DNA of 64,000 bases from Cedecea sp000277545 (lineage in GTDB: Bacteria; Pseudomonadota; Gammaproteobacteria; Enterobacterales; Enterobacteriaceae). Location: the NCBI GenBank assembly GCA_050847315.1, contig CP193791.1, one strand, 5' to 3'. Position numbers and translations under genes: made by a program. Positions 14,735 through 25,000 of this stretch are shown one piece after another (the first letter of the stretch is position 1; each line of letters begins with the position of its first letter). Under the pieces are notes generated by a model that saw only the letters and a list, made by a program, of their open reading frames with translations, ran no database searches and was not told the DNA's origin.

Positions 14735-16129
14735 ATGAAACGCAATCGCGTTAACGTGCTGACCGTAGTCAACTCCGCTTCAAACATCACCACTGAAACC
14801 GTCGACGGCAAGCCACATATCGTGGTTCGCGGCATCACGCCTGTCGTGGACGATATTGTGATGAACCGGAAGTTGTACCCGGCAGCCGAAATCGAAAAGG
14901 CATACAACACCCTTGAGCGAAACCCAATGCCACTCGGCCACCCGAAGGTAGATGGGAAACATGTATCGGCTCGCGATGTTCGGGCGGTGAATAACTATCA
15001 CGTTGGGGCATGGCTCCAGAACGTCAGTCATGAAGGTGGCAGGGTCAGCGGTGATATGTACGTTGACCGGCAGTATGCAGAGTCCAGCGAGAAGGGTAAG
15101 CGACTGGTTAACCGCCTTGATGAAATGGCGGCAGGAACCAACGTAGAGCCGATTCACATCTCAACCGGACTTCTGTACTCCGGCATCGCCGCCAATGGTG
15201 AGTCAAAGGGCAAGAAGTACAACGAAATCGCCACGAACATGAACTTTGACCATGTGGCCGTGCTGCTTGATGAGCCTGGGGCTGGAACGCCAGGAGATGG
15301 CGTCGGTATTTTCGTAAATGCCGAAGGCGATGAGCAAGAGATTGAAGTGGCTCTACTCTCAAGCGCCTCCGACCTCACTCGCGAAGGACTGCTCAACAAA
15401 ACAAAGTTCTTCTTCACCAACGCTTCCAATTTCTCTTTCGACGACATCCAGCGAGCTATCAGCGACAAGCTTGGAGAGGCGAGAGAGGGCGATAAGTGGC
15501 TATGGCCTGAAAGTGTGTGGCCAGACAGCTTCATATACCGTAATGACACCAAATACCTCAAACAAAAATACCTCATCGGCGATGACGGCAAGGCCGTGTT
15601 CGTCGGCGAACCTGTAGAAGTCGTGCGCAAGCCAACTGAGTACGAAATCAAAACCAACGGAGTTAATAACCCCATGAAATACATGATCGTAAATGCGCTC
15701 AAAGCGAAGGGTAAGCCGACTGAAGGCAAGACCGAAGCGGAGCTGCTGGATGCATACAACCAGATGACCGCAGATGAGGCCAAAGCCAAATCTGAAACCC
15801 CGGAAAAGAAAGCCGCTCGCGAGAAAAAAGAGGCTGATGAGAAGAAAGCCAAAGAACAGGCGACCAACAGCGAAGCACCATCATGGTTTACGCCTTTCGC
15901 AGAGAAGCTGACCGCCATCGAAGCTGGCATTGCCGTTAACTCTGACAAAGAGAAAGGCGAAAAGCGAGCCGCTGTTAAAGCGAAGTTCGGCCTTGATGAC
16001 CTGGCGGTTAACGCACTGGACGGCGCAGCACTCGATGGCTTTTTTGCTCAATGCCAGACATCTACCGGCCTGAGCGGCGCATATCGCCAGGCAACGAATA
16101 ACCAATCTTTCAGCGACATGCCGGAGTAA
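14735..16129 (+). CDS. DUF2213 phage protein, probable prohead protease/scaffold
   Basis: A 464-residue protein. The N-terminal ~220 residues fit DUF2213, found before capsid genes and thought to be a maturation protease. The C-terminal part has an Ala/Lys/Glu-rich helical stretch (about residues 350-385) as in scaffolds. Its position directly before decoration and capsid genes supports a combined protease-scaffold role. Protease function is inferred. Confidence 0.75.
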   Translation: MKRNRVNVLTVVNSASNITTETVDGKPHIVVRGITPVVDDIVMNRKLYPAAEIEKAYNTLERNPMPLGHPKVDGKHVSARDVRAVNNYHVGAWLQNVSHEGGRVSGDMYVDRQYAESSEKGKRLVNRLDEMAAGTNVEPIHISTGLLYSGIAANGESKGKKYNEIATNMNFDHVAVLLDEPGAGTPGDGVGIFVNAEGDEQEIEVALLSSASDLTREGLLNKTKFFFTNASNFSFDDIQRAISDKLGEAREGDKWLWPESVWPDSFIYRNDTKYLKQKYLIGDDGKAVFVGEPVEVVRKPTEYEIKTNGVNNPMKYMIVNALKAKGKPTEGKTEAELLDAYNQMTADEAKAKSETPEKKAAREKKEADEKKAKEQATNSEAPSWFTPFAEKLTAIEAGIAVNSDKEKGEKRAAVKAKFGLDDLAVNALDGAALDGFFAQCQTSTGLSGAYRQATNNQSFSDMPE

Positions 16130-16135
16130 TAAGAA

Positions 16136-16576
16136 ATGGCTAAAGACGGTAAGCACGTAATTCACGCAGGCGGCATCTTCGCCAACCCACAGCTGCACCG
16201 TGAAGGGGCGGCGGCGGCGGACACCAAGCCCGGCACTGTAGGATTCTTCGATAACACAACGAAGAAATTCACCGCATCTGTAGATGGCAAAGAGGATGCG
16301 ATCCTCTATGTAGCCAACTACGACTATCTGCGCTGCAAAACGGTGGATGACACCATTGCAGCGGGCGACTGGGTTGTTGGATTCCATCCTACACCAGGCG
16401 TGTTCTTCAACGTGCCAGCGGCAGCAGGCACCTATACAAAGGGTCAGCCACTGTCGATCGCTAATGGTCGCGTTAAGGCCAAGGTCGCCGACGAAGCCAC
16501 CCGCGCCTATGTGGAAGAAGACCGCTCATACACTATCGCGACAGCAGGTGATCTCCTGCGCGTAGTAATCAAGTAA
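16136..16576 (+). CDS. Putative capsid decoration/structural protein
   Basis: A 146-residue protein between the DUF2213 protein and the major capsid protein, the usual place of head decoration proteins. It contains a GGG GCG GCG GCG-encoded Ala run near residue 25. No motif was identified; the role is inferred from position. Confidence 0.6.
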   Translation: MAKDGKHVIHAGGIFANPQLHREGAAAADTKPGTVGFFDNTTKKFTASVDGKEDAILYVANYDYLRCKTVDDTIAAGDWVVGFHPTPGVFFNVPAAAGTYTKGQPLSIANGRVKAKVADEATRAYVEEDRSYTIATAGDLLRVVIK

Positions 16577-16587
16577 GGAGAACCTGC

Positions 16588-17664
16588 ATGTTTGTATTTT
16601 CCACCAAAAAAGCCACTGAAACTGGCAACCTTGGGGTTAACTCCTCCCAGTTCAAAAAGCTGGTATCAGCACGTAACGCCAGCGCTCAGGCGGCGGCAGA
16701 CTTCATTGCACGCACCAAGTGGCGCGGTGATGCAGAGGATGCACCTGAACTCAATGCTGTGAACGCCATTGACGATATCCGCCGCCTGTATAAGGCGTAT
16801 GACCAAACCGTCCTGGCGCAATTCGAGCCTAACACCGAGTTCACCCTGCTGAATGACCTGATGCCTCTGTCTCGCTCAGTTCGCCTGGAAGAGTCGGTGT
16901 ATGAATACGCTCGCACCGGTGGCCGTGGCTGGGCTCACACATCCATGTCCGGACAGATTGGCGCGGCTCTGGATGCGAAGTCCTACACCTTCGATGGCAC
17001 CATGGTCCCGATTCATGACAGCGGCTTTAAGTTCAACTGGCGTGACCCGGTATTCAACAAAGGTTCCGCTCTTTCATCTCTTGCAGATGCTCAGTCCGGT
17101 TCCGTGGATGACGTTCGCCGCCAGTATGTTAACTACATCTGGGAAGGCTTCCGTGATGCGGCAGGCAACTACGTTAAGTTTGATGACAAGACGTGGAAAG
17201 GCCTTCGTCATGATGAGCGAGTAGCTCAGGTTACCCTTACTGTTAACTTCGCAACCAGCACTGACCCGAAAGCCATGCGTGCTGCTGCAATTGCCCTGCG
17301 CGATGTGCTGAAGCTGCAAAACTACCAGTACGGCCAGCAAACCTGGTACATCTCATCCGAGATCATGTCGAACTGGGAGCAGTATTTCGACGTTAACTCC
17401 CTGCGAACCGTTCTGGAAGAGATTGCCAAACTGGCTGGCATTTCTGCCATCAAGGAAGACTCTGAGCTGACCGGTAACGAAATCCTGATCGTGCCACTGG
17501 CTGCAGGTGTTATTGCTCCAATCGTCGGCCAGGCATTCGGCACTGTCGCCGACCCTCGTCAGTTCTACAACTCTGACTATGTATGGCGCACCTGGGGCGC
17601 TGCTGGTCTGATGGTTAAGCAAGACATCAACGGTCACTTCTCTGTCGTTCACGCTTCGAGCTAA
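16588..17664 (+). CDS. Major capsid protein
   Basis: A 358-residue protein in the capsid position, with the length and composition of HK97-fold major capsid proteins (long N-terminal helix, then 'LNDLMPLSRSVRLEESVYEY'). AAGGAGAA precedes the ATG. I recognise it as the capsid type that accompanies DUF2213 proteins; the fold itself is inferred. Confidence 0.82.
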   Translation: MFVFSTKKATETGNLGVNSSQFKKLVSARNASAQAAADFIARTKWRGDAEDAPELNAVNAIDDIRRLYKAYDQTVLAQFEPNTEFTLLNDLMPLSRSVRLEESVYEYARTGGRGWAHTSMSGQIGAALDAKSYTFDGTMVPIHDSGFKFNWRDPVFNKGSALSSLADAQSGSVDDVRRQYVNYIWEGFRDAAGNYVKFDDKTWKGLRHDERVAQVTLTVNFATSTDPKAMRAAAIALRDVLKLQNYQYGQQTWYISSEIMSNWEQYFDVNSLRTVLEEIAKLAGISAIKEDSELTGNEILIVPLAAGVIAPIVGQAFGTVADPRQFYNSDYVWRTWGAAGLMVKQDINGHFSVVHASS

Positions 17665-17674
17665 GAGGTAAGTC

Positions 17675-17851
17675 ATGGCACTCGTAAAAGTTATTTCTTC
17701 AAATATCTTCGCGGGTGCCGGTCTCAAAAAGGTAGAGGCCGGTTCCACGATTGAAGTTAGCGAAGATCGGGCGGCGTCATTGATTGCTGCTGGTCTGGCT
17801 GAAGGAGCCAAAGAAAAACAACCAGAGAACAAAGCACCCAAGAAGGCATGA
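17675..17851 (+). CDS. Small head protein (58 aa)
   Basis: Starts at ATG 17675, 10 nt after the capsid gene with AGAGGTAAG upstream, and ends at TGA 17851. The first ~45 residues look like a compact beta/alpha domain (VEAGSTIEVSEDRAASLIAAGLAE), a pattern common in small proteins next to capsid genes. The C-terminus is Lys-rich. Function unknown. Confidence 0.7.
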   Translation: MALVKVISSNIFAGAGLKKVEAGSTIEVSEDRAASLIAAGLAEGAKEKQPENKAPKKA

Positions 17852-17853
17852 TC

Positions 17854-18231
17854 ATGGCAGAGCAGATAACAGGCGCGCAGGTTAAACAGCAGTTGTCTGC
17901 GCTTGGTTACACCATTCCTGATTTCATGATTGACGCTTACATCTGCAAGCTTGATGGCATAAGTCAGTGCCTGGAGGTGGCTGGCTACGATGAATGCGAC
18001 CTGATTTTGATAAAGGTGTACGCCGTAACGTTAATGGCAGTCACCGCTTTCAGTCAGCGCATTAAATCACAGTCAGCGCCTTCAGGGGCGTCCCGATCGT
18101 TCGACTACAGCGGCGATATCAAAAACATGAGGAATGCGCTTCTGGCACTGGATAAATCCGGTTGCACTGGCTCGCTCCCAATTGATGTTGGTAGCTCCGT
18201 TGGGTTCTTTGATGTCGTCGGTGGCTGCTGA
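17854..18231 (+). CDS. Putative head-tail connector protein
   Basis: A 125-residue protein in the head-tail joining position. ATG 17854 is preferred over the preceding ATG/ATC codons. It is mainly helical by appearance. It overlaps the next small gene by one base at the stop (TGATG). The function is inferred from position only. Confidence 0.65.
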   Translation: MAEQITGAQVKQQLSALGYTIPDFMIDAYICKLDGISQCLEVAGYDECDLILIKVYAVTLMAVTAFSQRIKSQSAPSGASRSFDYSGDIKNMRNALLALDKSGCTGSLPIDVGSSVGFFDVVGGC

Positions 18232-18377
18232 TGTGGATATCCGTAAAGCAGCGAATGCCGGAGCCATTCGTACGCGTGTGGGTGATGACCGACACTGGCA
18301 GGCAGACTACCGGGTACGTGAAATCTGACGGCGAGTGGTTCATTAACTGCGAGAAAATCCGGGCGACTGGTGCGTAG
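18231..18377 (+). CDS. Small DUF551-like protein (48 aa)
   Basis: A 48-codon frame from ATG 18231 to TAG 18377. 'MWISVKQRMPEP' and 'GEWFINC' resemble the core of DUF551 proteins, often carried by enterobacterial phages. It is unusually short for the family and sits inside the head-tail module. The start overlaps the previous stop. Confidence 0.6.
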   Translation: MWISVKQRMPEPFVRVWVMTDTGRQTTGYVKSDGEWFINCEKIRATGA

Positions 18378-18401
18378 GTTCTCAGGTGGAGGGGGTAGCA
18401 A

Positions 18402-18749
18402 TTGTCATCAACAGCTTCGTGGTCATACACAGCGCCTTGCACCATCTGGCGAAACCTCGGCTTTGCTGAGAATGGCGACTCGTTAGGCTGGTCATCTCCT
18501 GAAATCATCATGGCTGACTATCAGGGTGGGCTGTCTGCGAAAATCGGCAGCATCGGGATGGAAATCACCGTTAAAAATACCTTCTGGACTGAGTTCACGG
18601 AGGCAAGGCGCGGGGATTACATCCTGATTGGCTCATCGACTGACGCCGACCCGATAAATGCCGGTGCGGATGAGGTGATGCAGGTTATCCGCTACGCAGA
18701 CACCTTTGAGCGAACAGCCGACGACTATGCAATTCTTACCGGAGCTTGA
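18402..18749 (+). CDS. Head-tail joining protein (TTG start)
   Basis: A 115-residue protein. TTG 18402 is preceded by GGTGGAGGGGGT, a strong ribosome site. It lies between connector and tail-completion genes, as head closure proteins do. No specific motif. Confidence 0.62.
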   Translation: MSSTASWSYTAPCTIWRNLGFAENGDSLGWSSPEIIMADYQGGLSAKIGSIGMEITVKNTFWTEFTEARRGDYILIGSSTDADPINAGADEVMQVIRYADTFERTADDYAILTGA

Positions 18750-18750
18750 T

Positions 18751-19149
18751 ATGGGCGTTAAAGTGAAAGGCGTAAGCCAGGCTAAGCAGAAACTGGATGC
18801 GCTGCTCGGTGAGGTGCAGGGGCGAAAGGTTGGGCGGGCTATCAAGTCAGCGTTATTTATAATTGGCGCTGACGCAGCGACGATGACCCCAATCGATACC
18901 TCTTATCTGGTCAACTCGCAGTATCAGGAGCTGCTAGTCAATGGTACGCGGGTTACAGGGCGTGTTGGTTACTCTGCCAACTATGCGGTTTACGTTCATG
19001 AGGCATCAGGCAAGTTCAGGGGCAGGCCAAGAGCCAACGGCAGCGGTAATTATTGGGACCCATCAGGAGAGCCAAAATTCCTTGAGAAAGCATTCAAGGA
19101 TAACGCCGACAAGGTGGCTGCAATTATCCGCAAGGAACTGAGCCTATGA
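18751..19149 (+). CDS. HK97 gp10-like tail completion protein
   Basis: A 132-residue protein with the gp10-family pattern: basic N-terminal helices, then 'TPIDTSYLVNSQYQ', 'GRVGYSANYAVYVHEASGKFRGRP' and 'KFLEKAFKDNADKV'. ATG 18751 directly follows the upstream stop. It would act at the head-tail interface. Confidence 0.78.
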   Translation: MGVKVKGVSQAKQKLDALLGEVQGRKVGRAIKSALFIIGADAATMTPIDTSYLVNSQYQELLVNGTRVTGRVGYSANYAVYVHEASGKFRGRPRANGSGNYWDPSGEPKFLEKAFKDNADKVAAIIRKELSL

Positions 19150-19544
19150 CACCTCCAATGTACAAGCGGGTGCGGGATGTCTTTATGGAGAGTGGCCTGA
19201 CCGAAGGGCTTAACATTCAACTGCTGGTCTGGACTGATGACCCTAACGATAAGCGCCTGGCGAAAAGCTACATCGTGTTTCGACCGTCTGGCGGTTCAAA
19301 TATCGATAAAGATATCAGCGGTGATTACTTCGTCATGGTGGATGTCATTTCCGCTAAAGGCGTGACCGAGTATCAGAAGGCAGACGACGCCGTTAACCGC
19401 ATCATTGAGTTCGTGAAGCAAAATCCATTGGTCAGCAAATGCCTCGGCCAGATAACCAACCTCGGCGGCACTCCAGCGCCGGTACTCTCTACTGAGGGGC
19501 GGCTCGTTTACCGCCTCATGTTCGCCTGTCTCTACGGCGACTAA
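19146..19544 (+). CDS. Tail terminator-like protein
   Basis: A 132-residue protein overlapping the preceding stop (ATGA). It sits between the gp10-like protein and the tail tube, where tail terminators lie, and has a matching size. A terminator follows at 19563. Confidence 0.65.
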   Translation: MTPPMYKRVRDVFMESGLTEGLNIQLLVWTDDPNDKRLAKSYIVFRPSGGSNIDKDISGDYFVMVDVISAKGVTEYQKADDAVNRIIEFVKQNPLVSKCLGQITNLGGTPAPVLSTEGRLVYRLMFACLYGD

Positions 19545-19562
19545 ATATCTAATCCATCCATC

Positions 19563-19586
19563 AGGCTGCCATGTGCAGCCTTTTTT
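19563..19586 (+). terminator. Intrinsic terminator
   Basis: Stem AGGCTGC / GCAGCCT with loop CATGT and a T-run, between the tail terminator and tail tube genes. Confidence 0.8.
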
Positions 19587-19600
19587 ATTTGAGGTAAACC

Positions 19601-20338
19601 ATGCAAGGTTGCGAATCATCATTTGACCGCCTAATCGGTCGAGCAAAAACGCTGGAGCTTGCCTACGGCTGCCCTGACGTAATGCCTACGGAGGCCGAGT
19701 GGAAACTGCTTGGCTTGCCGACTTCTGGCACCTGGGACTACAACCCGGAAACCCTGACCTCTGATGCCGATGACGGTGGATTTACCTCCACCATGATTTC
19801 AGGGCTCGACCCGACTTACTCAATTGACGGTGAAGTTCGCGTTAACGACCGCTCTGACGAGTTCGGCATTCAGCAGCTGATGGCTTACATCCCTCAAGAG
19901 GTTCGGGCCCGCCGTCAACCGACAGTGTGGATGCGATTCCATTGGGGCGACTACTACCATATCGGCTACATGGTTGTTTCTGGTGCGAGCGACGGCGGTG
20001 GCGTTAAAGAAATCGTCACTTACAGCCTGGAGTTCAAGCTGAACGAAGGCACCACCTTCCAGGTGATTCCTGATGAAGACCAGATTGCGGTTACCGGCGT
20101 TACCGTATCTCCGAAAACTGTATCCATCGCTGTAGGCGCAACCCGCCAACTGACTGCAAACATCGCGCCGGCTGATGCGACCAACAAAGCCGTTACCTGG
20201 TCATCTTCCGATGCTACCAAGGCAACGGTGAGCAATACAGGCCTGGTGACCGGCGTAGCAGCTGGCACCGCAACCATCACTGCGACGACTGCGGACGGCG
20301 CGAAGACCGATACCGCAGCTATCACCGTGACTGCGTAA
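19601..20338 (+). CDS. Tail tube protein with C-terminal Ig-like (Big_2) domain
   Basis: A 245-residue protein. The first ~160 residues fit a siphoviral tail tube protein. Residues ~165-245 are a bacterial Ig-like group 2 domain (VTGVTVSPKTVSIAVGATRQ ... VTWSSSDATKATVS ... GLVTGVAAGTATITATT). Such domains decorate tail tubes, as in lambda gpV, and may bind host surfaces weakly. Confidence 0.85.
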   Translation: MQGCESSFDRLIGRAKTLELAYGCPDVMPTEAEWKLLGLPTSGTWDYNPETLTSDADDGGFTSTMISGLDPTYSIDGEVRVNDRSDEFGIQQLMAYIPQEVRARRQPTVWMRFHWGDYYHIGYMVVSGASDGGGVKEIVTYSLEFKLNEGTTFQVIPDEDQIAVTGVTVSPKTVSIAVGATRQLTANIAPADATNKAVTWSSSDATKATVSNTGLVTGVAAGTATITATTADGAKTDTAAITVTA

Positions 20339-20387
20339 TTAATACAGAGGGTTCCCGTGAGCCCTCGATATTGATTATGGGGGAGCA

Positions 20388-21062
20388 ATGACACCTTTAA
20401 CTGAAATTGGCGAGTGCCTTATCGGCGCTGGCCGCCGCGAATACTTCTTTCGCCCATCATTCGCTGCAATGACGCGCATAGGCTCGCCAGCAGAGATTGT
20501 GCAGGCCTTTTACGACTTAAACCATGACGCAGTGTCACCGCTGTTTGCTCGCGCCTATGAAGCTTACGGAAGCGTTCCTGCGTGGCTGATGGAATACGTC
20601 AGTAAGCCGGGGTTTGCCGACAAAGCGATTGGCGCGGCAATAAACATCCTGCAGGCGTGTTGCGATGATGACTGTGCATCGTTGACCGGCGCAATTGTGC
20701 CGAGCCGCAGTCGTACAGGTGAGCTAATCTGGATGCCAGGAGCGATGTCTTATGAAGAGATGGTGATGATATCCAGCTCGCTTATCACCCACGGCATTAT
20801 TGGAAAGGCGAAAGTTCGCAAGCTGCAGCGCAACGAATCAGGCCAGATGACGAGAGAATTTCACGCTATCGAATACATCAACGCCGCCCGCTCACACTTC
20901 GGCTTATCGAAAGATGAAGCGATGAAGTTGACCATGACCGAGTTCCAGTTGCTGCTCAACACCAAATACCCAGATCAAAAAGGTTTCACGAAAGAAGAAT
21001 ATGATAGCGTTGTCGATGATTATTTTGCGAAAAAAGCGAGAAATTTGGCACAATCGGATTGA
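20388..21062 (+). CDS. Tail assembly chaperone-like protein (DUF6246-type)
   Basis: A 224-residue protein between tail tube and tape measure, where the G-type tail chaperone lies. I recognise the DUF6246-like start 'TPLTEIGECLIGAGRREYFF'. Six A residues at 21030-21035 near the 3' end could allow slippage, but a -1 shift would add only ~24 codons, so programmed frameshifting is not supported. Confidence 0.7.
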   Translation: MTPLTEIGECLIGAGRREYFFRPSFAAMTRIGSPAEIVQAFYDLNHDAVSPLFARAYEAYGSVPAWLMEYVSKPGFADKAIGAAINILQACCDDDCASLTGAIVPSRSRTGELIWMPGAMSYEEMVMISSSLITHGIIGKAKVRKLQRNESGQMTREFHAIEYINAARSHFGLSKDEAMKLTMTEFQLLLNTKYPDQKGFTKEEYDSVVDDYFAKKARNLAQSD

Positions 21063-21078
21063 AAAGGGTAGTCTGCAA

Positions 21079-21246
21079 ATGGCAAAGACAAGCTTTGTTT
21101 GTTTATTAAACGTTTATTTTTTCGCAATATCAGTAGTGATATGTTGGTATGGGATTTTAAATCTAGCCAAGGAGGATGCTATTCATGAGAGCAATATTTA
21201 TTCTTATTTCATTGACCCTGCTGGCATCTTGCGCATCCAGCGATGA
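21079..21246 (+). CDS. Small membrane protein overlapping a lipoprotein gene
   Basis: A 55-residue frame with one strong hydrophobic segment (FVCLLNVYFFAISVVICWYG). The ribosome site is poor. It overlaps the lipoprotein gene at 21185 in another frame by 62 nt. It may be a moron membrane protein or just the leader of the lipoprotein gene. Confidence 0.45.
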   Translation: MAKTSFVCLLNVYFFAISVVICWYGILNLAKEDAIHESNIYSYFIDPAGILRIQR

Positions 21247-21403
21247 GATGTATTCTTCAGATAAGAATTCAACACGAGTATCGTCACCAATCTATAAGGT
21301 AGATGGATCAGGAAATATGCGTCGTGACCATCGAATGGAAAAGGTAAGAGACAGGGGGGGTGTTGATAACAGCACGAATTGCGGAACACCGTTTGGTAGG
21401 TAG
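21185..21403 (+). CDS. Putative moron lipoprotein (72 aa)
   Basis: Starts at ATG 21185 with AAGGAGG upstream. The signal sequence ends in lipobox LLASC. The mature part is small and polar with no known domain. Small lipoproteins placed between tail genes are often superinfection-exclusion factors that block phage receptors (Cor/Llp type), but no sequence similarity supports that here. Confidence 0.65.
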   Translation: MRAIFILISLTLLASCASSDEMYSSDKNSTRVSSPIYKVDGSGNMRRDHRMEKVRDRGGVDNSTNCGTPFGR

Positions 21404-21462
21404 TTCAGGATTTGTACAATGCATCTGCTTTTTCGCTTGTAGTAACGCACAAGGATTTTTTA

Positions 21463-21948
21463 TTAAGAAATAGCCTTAAGTCCAGCATTAATAGCAGCCT
21501 GAACAACGGATTTCAGCGCTTCTAAAGAAAGTTCCCCAAGCAATGACTTTGCTTTTTCTTTGTCTTGCGTATTCATTCCAGAAAGATTGATCAAGTCTTC
21601 AAGAACCACAACAGTATCCCGATGAAGCCTAACAGTTTGCACATTAAGGATGGCAGAAAGTCCACCATCGTTTCTTATGAAATCAATACCTTTACAAGTG
21701 GCTGTCATTTCTTCGAGTATGGACAAATAGTACGAATCGCGGTTACCAATAAAATCTATCAGGCCATGGTCTCTTAGGTAGAAGAGATTGGCTTTAATCT
21801 TTCTCTCACTGTCAATCTTAAACTCACTATTGATCAATGGTTCAATTGAAGGTAAGACGTATGCCAGAAACTGTGCTGGATAGGGATACATCATTGCGCA
21901 TAACTCCAGTATTTCCTTTTGCATTACTCTATCGAACTTAGTCATCAT
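21463..21948 (-). CDS. Hypothetical moron protein
   Basis: A 161-residue protein on the minus strand between tail chaperone and tape measure, AT-rich compared with both neighbours. The N-terminal ~70 residues look like a winged-helix (ANLFYLRDHGLIDFIGN), and the C-terminus is helical. It may be expressed from the prophage. No family recognised. Confidence 0.6.
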   Translation of the reverse strand: MMTKFDRVMQKEILELCAMMYPYPAQFLAYVLPSIEPLINSEFKIDSERKIKANLFYLRDHGLIDFIGNRDSYYLSILEEMTATCKGIDFIRNDGGLSAILNVQTVRLHRDTVVVLEDLINLSGMNTQDKEKAKSLLGELSLEALKSVVQAAINAGLKAIS

Positions 21949-22017
21949 TTATCCTTTTTGAGATTTACATCAGGCTATCACTTGATTGTTTGTCGTCAAA
22001 TACTGATATTTGATCAG

Positions 22018-22038
22018 CCCGCTTCGGCGGGTTTTTTT
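22018..22038 (+). terminator. Intrinsic terminator before the tape measure gene
   Basis: Stem CCCGC / GCGGG closed by the stable tetraloop TTCG and followed by seven T. Confidence 0.82.
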
Positions 22039-22054
22039 ATGCCCGGAGAAAAAT

Positions 22055-25000
22055 ATGGCGCAGGATTTAGGCGGTATTTATTACGAAGTAGACCTTGAAA
22101 CAAAAGGCCTGATGGACTCCGTCAAAAGAGCAAAAGGTGGGCTCGATTCGCTTGGAAGCTCCACCTCCGGGCTATCAAATGGGCTAGATAAAGCTGGTCG
22201 CTCAGCATCTTCCACTGCCTCATCATTTTCAGGTTTAAGCCGAGTTGCTGCTTCACTGATGGCAATATTGTCTGTACAGCAGGTGGCGCAATATGCTGAC
22301 GCATGGACAACACTAAACAATAAGCTATCAAATGCCATCAGGCCTAATCAGCAGCTGGCGGATGTCACTGAAACTGTTTTTAACATCACTCAGCAGACAA
22401 GAAGCAGCTTAGAAGCCACGGCTACTCTTTACTCAAGGCTGGAGAGGGCGACTCGCTCATATGGAGCCAGTGCCAGCGAACTTGCAAATCTTACAACAAT
22501 AATCAATCAGGGGTTCATAGTTTCTGGAGCTACAGCGCAGGAAGCTAAAAACGCCGTTATACAACTTTCTCAGGGGCTTGCATCCGGAGCGTTAAGGGGC
22601 CAGGAGTTTAACTCAGTTAATGAGCAGGGGAACCGATTAATCGTTGCTCTTGCTGATTCGATGGGTGTCACTGTCGGTAAGATGCGTGAGCTGGCAGCAC
22701 AAGGCAAGCTGACTACCGATGTAGTGGTAAAAGGATTGCTATCCCAGGGGGATGCGATAGGTAAAGAGTTCGCTAATACTACCACGACGATTAGCCAGGC
22801 ATTAGAAGTGGCTGGCAATAACATCACGAAATTCTTCGGTGAAAACTCCACCGTAAAATCCGGTGTTGCAACGTTCAATTCTTCAATTGTCAGCATCAGT
22901 GAGAACATTGACGTACTTGGAGTGGCTTTAACCGGTGTTGCTGCAATCATGGGGAGTCGTTATGTTGGCGCGTTAACGATGGCGACACAGGCTAAAGTTT
23001 CAGGCGTTACAGCAACAATCAGGCAGCAGAAGGCTGAATACGATAACGCCAAGGCTACGATTGCCAGCGCTCAAGCCGAGATAAAAAACTCTCAGGCCAT
23101 TATTGCATCTGAGCAGGCTAAAGCTCGCCAGTTGGCAACTCAGGCAGCAATAAATAAACAGTATGGCCTGTCGGTCTCCTACCAGGCAGAGTATGCAGCA
23201 ATTCAGAAAAATATAGTTGCAGCTGATAACGCGGCAGCCGCTGCAAAAGCAAGACTTGCAGCGGCCACGCAACAGGCTTCGGTTGCAAACAGGGTCTACG
23301 CGGCTTCAGCTACCTTGCTGAAAGGCGCTCTTTCTTTCATTGGCGGCCCTGCCGGTGCTGCAATGCTCGCAGCAACTGCGATTTATTATTTCTATCAAAA
23401 GGCGCAGCAAGCCAAGCAGGAGAGCATCGATTTTGCAGATTCTCTTGATGGGCTTACTGCAAAGATGAAGCAGTTAAGCGCTGTTCAAATTGCTGCTGCC
23501 ATCGCGAAAACCGAGCAGTCAATCATCGACCAGCAAGATGCTATCGGGGATTTGAGAGCGGAATATGATCGACTTGAGCAAAAGAAAACCTTCATTGAAC
23601 AGGCTGCGCAGATTAGGGGGGCGGCGGCAGTAGCTGACGACCTTGCGGAAGCCAATCGCAGCCTGGCAATCCAGGCAGGAAAAGTTGAAGAGGCAGAAAA
23701 TAAGCTCAGCAGAACAACAAGCTCTCTCGGATTGCTTCGGGCGCAAGCTAATGGACAGTTCAGAGAAGGGATAGATCTTCTGCGAAGGGATGGCGAGGAA
23801 GCCGGAACGGTAGCGGGGATAATGAGCAACCTAGGAAACGCTATCAATATAGCAGCCAAAGCCAAGGAGAAATTTAACGCATCATCTCTGATGGTTGAGC
23901 GTCCAGCAAAAGTACAAGAGTATCTCGATAAGCTTTCCAGCCAGGTTGATCTGCAAAGTGAGATTAATGATAAGAAGAGGGCTCAGTTAAAAGCTGAGCA
24001 GGAGATAAGGGCGCTTGGCGGAATTGAACAGGATGTCAACCTTGCAAGGCAAAGGGCTGGAGCTGAGTATGATGCGCTGCAAGCGCAAAAGGAATCAAAA
24101 AAGGAAGCTAAAGACAGCGCAGCACAGGCCAAAAAGACCGGCAATGAGCAGGAATCCGTTGCACAAAAGCTATCTAATCTGAAACAGCAATCTGATTTAG
24201 CAGCAGAATCAACACGCGAACTAAGTCGCGAGCAAACTATTTTAAATGCTCAGCAATCACTGGGTAAAGGCGCTACAGATGCTCAAATAGCTCAAGCGGG
24301 TGAGTATGCAGCAAAAAAATGGGACGTTGCCAACTCAATTAAAGCCCAAGCCGCAGCTGAGAAGCTCATCCCGGAACGACAGGAATCAACTCGCTATGCC
24401 CAGGAGGCGAGAGACCTCAAGACGGCACTCGACGCTAAGAAAATAACTCAGGATGAGTTTAATCAGGCCACCGAGAGAGCTGAGCAGCAGCACCAGTCAA
24501 ATATCGCGAAAATACGCTCTGATGCGGTCGTTAGCCCTCAGCAGGAAGCGGCTGGAACAATTGACCCTGTGCAGCAACTGGCAAACGAGCATGCCCGCAA
24601 ACTGGCTCTTATCAAGCAATTCGAGAGCGACAGGACGATTACTGAGCAGCAAGGTATTGCGTTGAGAAATGCTGCCAACCGGCAATTTGAGATGCAGCGC
24701 GTAGAGGCTCAGTGGGAAATCTGGCGGCAGCAGAGCTTAGGGAGCGAGGCAGCAGCAGCGGCATTTGATAGCTTTGCTGGCAACGCTTCCAACGCGCTGA
24801 CCGGTATAATCACCCGCAGCATGACAGCAGAGGATGCGCTTCGCTCTATCGGTAGCAATGCACTCAACAGCCTTGTTAATACGTTTGTTCAGATGGGTGT
24901 CGAGTGGGTTAAATCTGCGATCATGGGTCAGGCTGCACAAACTGCTGCAATTGGTACTGTAACGGCAGTTCAAACGGCTGCAGTGGCGACGCAAACAGCA

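Noticed and set aside
15154..15948. 264-codon antisense frame over the DUF2213 gene
   Set aside because: A shadow of a well-recognised coding strand; no ribosome site and no recognisable domain.
21030..21062. Programmed -1 frameshift in the tail chaperone gene (A6 run)
   Set aside because: The -1 frame stops after about 24 codons and the heptamer phase is not the usual X XXY YYZ, so a functional G-GT-type fusion is not supported.
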